Source: Bacteroidales bacterium (lineage in GTDB: Bacteria; Bacteroidota; Bacteroidia; Bacteroidales; Muribaculaceae). Taken from it: a DNA stretch of 6,658 nucleotides. How positions within the stretch are numbered: position 1 is the stretch's first letter; every line of letters begins with the position of its first letter. Below, piece by piece: positions 4,495 to 6,658 of the stretch. Both the position numbers and the translations under genes were made by a program. The notes under the pieces are model-generated. The model was not told the origin of the DNA, searched no databases, and saw only the letters and a program-made list of their open reading frames with translations. The stretch covers positions 1 to 6,658 of the forward strand of contig CAAEIL010000302.1 in assembly GCA_900755985.1 (NCBI GenBank), in the 5' to 3' direction.

Positions 4495-4525
4495 CAAAGT
4501 TAAGTGTTATTCCACGTTCTACAAA
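4495..4525 (-). promoter_or_regulatory. promoter of the ferredoxin gene
   Basis: The minus strand reads TTTG (4522-4525), a 19-bp spacer, then TAACTTTG (4495-4502), a complete Bacteroidetes-type promoter. The leader would be about 15 nt. It overlaps the upstream part of the oxyR promoter on the other strand. Confidence 0.75.
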
Positions 4526-4537
4526 ATAGATTTTTTA

Positions 4538-4545
4538 TATCTTTG
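4538..4545 (+). promoter_or_regulatory. -7 promoter element of oxyR
   Basis: TATCTTTG matches TAnnTTTG, 31 bp before the oxyR ATG. The -33 region (about 4515-4519, GTTCT) is a poor match. ATAGATTTTTTATAT (4526-4540), just upstream and overlapping, shares ATAG-N-T ... TAT with the OxyR half-site pattern, but this is a weak resemblance. Confidence 0.65.
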
Positions 4546-4576
4546 CATCGAATTTGCCGAACACAAATAGGACTAT

Positions 4577-5503
4577 ATGACACTCCAGCAAATGGAATAC
4601 ATTGTGGCGGTTGATAAATACCGCCATTTTGCAAAGGCGGCGGAATCGTGCGGCGTTTCGCAGTCCACCCTGTCTTCTCTCGTTCAAAAACTTGAGGCGG
4701 AACTTGATGTGACTATATTTGACCGCAATAGTCATCCGGTCAAGCCGACGGCTGTCGGCGAAGAAATCATCAGCCGTGTAAAACAAGTGCTGTTCAACGC
4801 CGCACAAGTCAAAGAACTGGTGGCCACACGAAAAGGAGAGTCCGTCGGAAACGTCTCGCTCGGGATTATTTCAACCGTTGCGCCGTATCTCTTGCCAAAG
4901 ATGTTTAAATATATGTCGGTCAATCATCCCGACATACATCTGCATGTCGAGGAAGCGAGGGTTTCCACCCTTGTTTCAAAATTGGAGCGCGGGGAGATTG
5001 ATATCGCGATTATGGCAACACCTGTCAGCAACAGCGAGCTGCTGGAGATTCCGATTTTCCGTGAACGGCTAATGGCTTACGTCTCCCCGGAATCGCCTAT
5101 CCACAATGACGACGTCTTGCAAACAAACAGCCTTCCCGTCGACAGCGTCTGGGTTCTCCGCGAAGGCTATTGTCCCAATCGCGGCGTTTTCCATTTCTGC
5201 AACAATATCACGGGCAGACAAGCCATATATGAAGCTGGAAACGTGGAGACTCTCATAAAAATCGTGGATGAGAACGGCGGGTATGCAATCATCCCCGAGC
5301 TGCATGTGCCACTTCTCAGAAAATGCCAGCAAACAAACGTACGCATACTTGCAAACCCCGAACCGAGTCGAGAGATAGCTTTTGTTGTTCACCGCAATTT
5401 TGTGCGTGAACGACTGCTCAACATCTTTGTCGATTCAATTAAGACCATAATACCCGCGGATATGCTTTATCAACGAATCCAAAAGTTTCCGATAATCACC
5501 TAA
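4577..5503 (+). CDS. oxyR: OxyR, LysR-family peroxide sensor and transcription regulator
   Basis: This 308-residue protein is full-length for the family. Residues 1-60 are the LysR winged helix-turn-helix (MTLQQMEYIVAVDKYRHFAK, then CGVSQSTLSSLVQKLE and FDRN). Residues 60-90 form the linker helix, and 92-300 the two-lobed regulatory domain. The decisive evidence is the redox cysteine pair C199 and C208 (GYC-PNRGVFHF-C), with the same numbering and spacing as in E. coli OxyR. There they form a disulfide on contact with hydrogen peroxide, which turns on peroxide defence genes. The regulator is thus expected to serve oxidative stress response in an anaerobe. It is divergent from the ferredoxin gene with overlapping promoters, as is usual for autoregulated LysR proteins, and is followed on the same strand after 100 bp by a membrane iron-sulfur protein with its own promoter. 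Confidence 0.95.
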   Translation: MTLQQMEYIVAVDKYRHFAKAAESCGVSQSTLSSLVQKLEAELDVTIFDRNSHPVKPTAVGEEIISRVKQVLFNAAQVKELVATRKGESVGNVSLGIISTVAPYLLPKMFKYMSVNHPDIHLHVEEARVSTLVSKLERGEIDIAIMATPVSNSELLEIPIFRERLMAYVSPESPIHNDDVLQTNSLPVDSVWVLREGYCPNRGVFHFCNNITGRQAIYEAGNVETLIKIVDENGGYAIIPELHVPLLRKCQQTNVRILANPEPSREIAFVVHRNFVRERLLNIFVDSIKTIIPADMLYQRIQKFPIIT

Positions 5504-5517
5504 TCGAATTTGTCGAT
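5503..5517. promoter_or_regulatory. small inverted repeat at the oxyR 3' end
   Basis: ATCGA-N5-TCGAT starts at the last base of the oxyR stop codon and lies 20 bp upstream of the -33 element of the next gene. It could be a regulator site for the iron-sulfur gene or a weak RNA hairpin. No T-tract follows, so it is not a convincing terminator. Confidence 0.25.
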
Positions 5518-5536
5518 ATTGTCATTTATTTTATCG

Positions 5537-5568
5537 TTTGCATCAATGGCGCAAATGGAGTAATTTTG
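5537..5568 (+). promoter_or_regulatory. promoter of the membrane iron-sulfur protein gene
   Basis: TTTG (5537-5540), a 20-bp spacer and TAATTTTG (5561-5568) form a near-ideal Bacteroidetes promoter. The transcript would have a leader of about 30 nt, rich in A near the ATG at 5604, which suits initiation without a Shine-Dalgarno in this phylum. Confidence 0.8.
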
Positions 5569-5603
5569 CAGCATTAAAACACTATCGATAAATAAAAAAC
5601 AAT

Positions 5604-6284
5604 ATGGCTAATAAGCAATTTTTCCGTTCACTGCCACGCAAAGGCTTCCCACTATACTGGATTCTGTTGGGATATCTTGTCGCAGGCTACTTTTGGCCGG
5701 CTATCGGATTCATTGCCATAATCTGTATGATAGCGCCTGTCGCTTTTGCTGTGCGCAAGGGTCGTTGGTGGTGCGGCAATGCCTGCCCGCGTGGTAACCT
5801 CTACGACAGGATTCTGACGAAATACTCGCCGCACAGACCTATCCCGGCGTTTGTGCGCACCCGAGGATTCCGTATCCTTATGGTGATGTTCATCTTCACC
5901 ATGTTCGGCATACAGATGTACCGGGCATGGGGCGACTGGAACGACATGGGGCGTGTGTTCTGGACAATCATACTTATTACCACTATCGTAGGCGTGATTC
6001 TTTCGTTTATTTACGCTCCGCGCACATGGTGCTCGTTCTGTCCGATGGGAACGTTGTCATCTTGGGTGACTCCACGCAGCGGCAGACTTCTAGACAACTA
6101 CAGCCGCATTATGGTGAGTGAAAAATGTACCACCAAATGCAAGCTCTGCTCTGCGGTATGTCCAATGCAGCTGAAGCCGTATGAGAGTCGGAATAACGCA
6201 GAAGGCTTCCTTCATCCCGATTGTATCAAATGCGGCAACTGCATCAAAGGATGCCCCTTGAAAGTCCCTGCAATGAAGCCATAA
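5604..6284 (+). CDS. NapH/CcoG-like membrane-bound 4Fe-4S protein
   Basis: This 226-residue integral membrane protein has hydrophobic helices at about 16-50 (probably two), 89-107 and 117-137. Two Cys-Pro motifs flank membrane segments: WWC57GNAC61P and WC143SFC146P, as in NapH, MauN and CcoG/RdxA-type polyferredoxins. The cytoplasmic C-terminal part carries two cluster motifs, C175-x3-C179-x2-C182-x3-C186-P and C207-x2-C210-x2-C213-x3-C217-P. Such proteins pass electrons between soluble carriers and membrane or envelope redox partners. The C-terminal ferredoxin region of the CcoG family is longer, so NapH-like is the closer description; no nap genes are present. Placed after oxyR and near a small ferredoxin, it may take part in an electron route tied to oxidative stress (inference). 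It has its own promoter and a terminator 32-55 bp after the stop. Confidence 0.88.
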   Translation: MANKQFFRSLPRKGFPLYWILLGYLVAGYFWPAIGFIAIICMIAPVAFAVRKGRWWCGNACPRGNLYDRILTKYSPHRPIPAFVRTRGFRILMVMFIFTMFGIQMYRAWGDWNDMGRVFWTIILITTIVGVILSFIYAPRTWCSFCPMGTLSSWVTPRSGRLLDNYSRIMVSEKCTTKCKLCSAVCPMQLKPYESRNNAEGFLHPDCIKCGNCIKGCPLKVPAMKP

Positions 6285-6309
6285 CCGACAGCCAATAGCC
6301 TCCGTCCGA

Positions 6310-6339
6310 AAAAGAGCCGGCATTAAAGCCGGCCCTTTT
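6310..6339 (+). terminator. intrinsic terminator after the membrane iron-sulfur gene
   Basis: GCCGGC (6316-6321), a 6-nt loop ATTAAA, and GCCGGC (6328-6333) form a G+C-rich stem. It is extended across one mismatch by AAAAG pairing with CTTTT, so A and T tracts flank the stem on both sides. The T run is short (four) but the position, just after the gene, fits. Confidence 0.75.
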
Positions 6340-6398
6340 CGTATGTATACCACTTGTTGAAAAGGTTTGCTATCGCCGAAGATGCAGAATCTGCTTTT

Positions 6399-6559
6399 GA
6401 AAGCGGCAAGAGGCAGGGTGGTCTGCATTGTTTGCGGCGGTTATGCCGTCAAAAGGTGACGGTGCGGGCACTGACACCTTTTGACCGCATCGCGCCTATG
6501 GGCAACTGCGGAAATAACATTCGCGAGTGAGCCGAAAGCGCAAGTCGGCGAAGCCGGTG
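6399..6559 (+). repeat. interspersed repeat, copy 3 (about 161 bp, perhaps longer)
   Basis: This copy begins GAAAGCGGCAAGAGGC as copy 1 does, differs from it at 6 of 90 core bases, and extends as copy 2 does to GGCGAAGCCGGTG. The internal hairpin CCGTCA-AAAGG-TGACGG is at 6446-6462. The 374 bp after the last gene (6285-6658) hold only the terminator, this repeat and a further hairpin; I see no gene in the rest. Confidence 0.88.
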
Positions 6560-6593
6560 TGCGGTGCGAAGCATTCGGACTCACCGCAACACC
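6556..6593. repeat. long hairpin beyond repeat copy 3
   Basis: GGTGT and GCGGTG (6556-6566) pair with CACCGC and ACACC (6582-6593) across a single bulged A. CGAA (6567-6570) pairs with TTCG (6574-6577) at the tip. It directly follows the part shared with copy 2, where copy 2 has different sequence. Function unknown; it may belong to the full-length repeat or be an RNA 3' end. Confidence 0.5.
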
Positions 6594-6658
6594 GAGAACC
6601 GGCAACGCTTCCGAGGATTGGCAACGGCTTCGCTGATGCCACCTCTGAGGCTTATTGC

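Noticed and set aside
5504..5603. Riboswitch or structured leader before the membrane iron-sulfur gene
   Set aside because: The predicted transcript leader is only about 30 nt and AT-rich, too short for a riboswitch.

Overview
The window looks like chromosomal DNA of a Bacteroidales bacterium, probably Muribaculaceae-like, though the family is inference. Promoters fit the Bacteroidetes form (TTTG, about 19-20 bp, TAnnTTTG). The proteins (split HipA kinase, Bacteroidetes-type CP-N-H-x-C ferredoxin, OxyR, DUF1016 nuclease, integrase tail) read as Bacteroidales versions. Mean gene density is low, with several hundred bases of repeats and remnants.

Left part (1-1993): the tail of an unidentified reading frame, a small AT-rich secreted protein on the minus strand, the C-terminal remnant of a tyrosine recombinase cut off at that gene's promoter, and an intact DUF1016/YhcG-type PDDEXK nuclease. 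This is typical mobile or defence-associated content, with the recombinase now dead.

Middle (1994-4292): a hairpin, then an unusual block of four successive families of 12-bp tandem repeats (2125-2373). It runs into the first of three copies of a 90-160 bp interspersed repeat. Next comes a complete minus-strand operon hipB-hipS-hipT. This is a tripartite HipBST-type toxin-antitoxin system in which the HipA kinase is split into two overlapping genes. Its promoter lies among three 18-bp dyad sites spaced 40-41 bp apart, presumably HipB operators. The second repeat copy follows, so the toxin module sits between direct repeats that match at 89 of 90 bases.

Right part (4293-6284): a redox module. 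A small variant ferredoxin is transcribed divergently from oxyR, which keeps the redox cysteines C199 and C208. Downstream on the same strand, with its own strong promoter, is a NapH/CcoG-like membrane protein with two 4Fe-4S motifs and two additional Cys-Pro motifs. A terminator and the third repeat copy close the window.

The most notable items are the HipBST operon with its operator array and Thr-Val-Thr kinase loop, the three-copy repeat whose minus strand always ends a small reading frame in the same 13 residues, and the mosaic of 12-bp tandem repeats.
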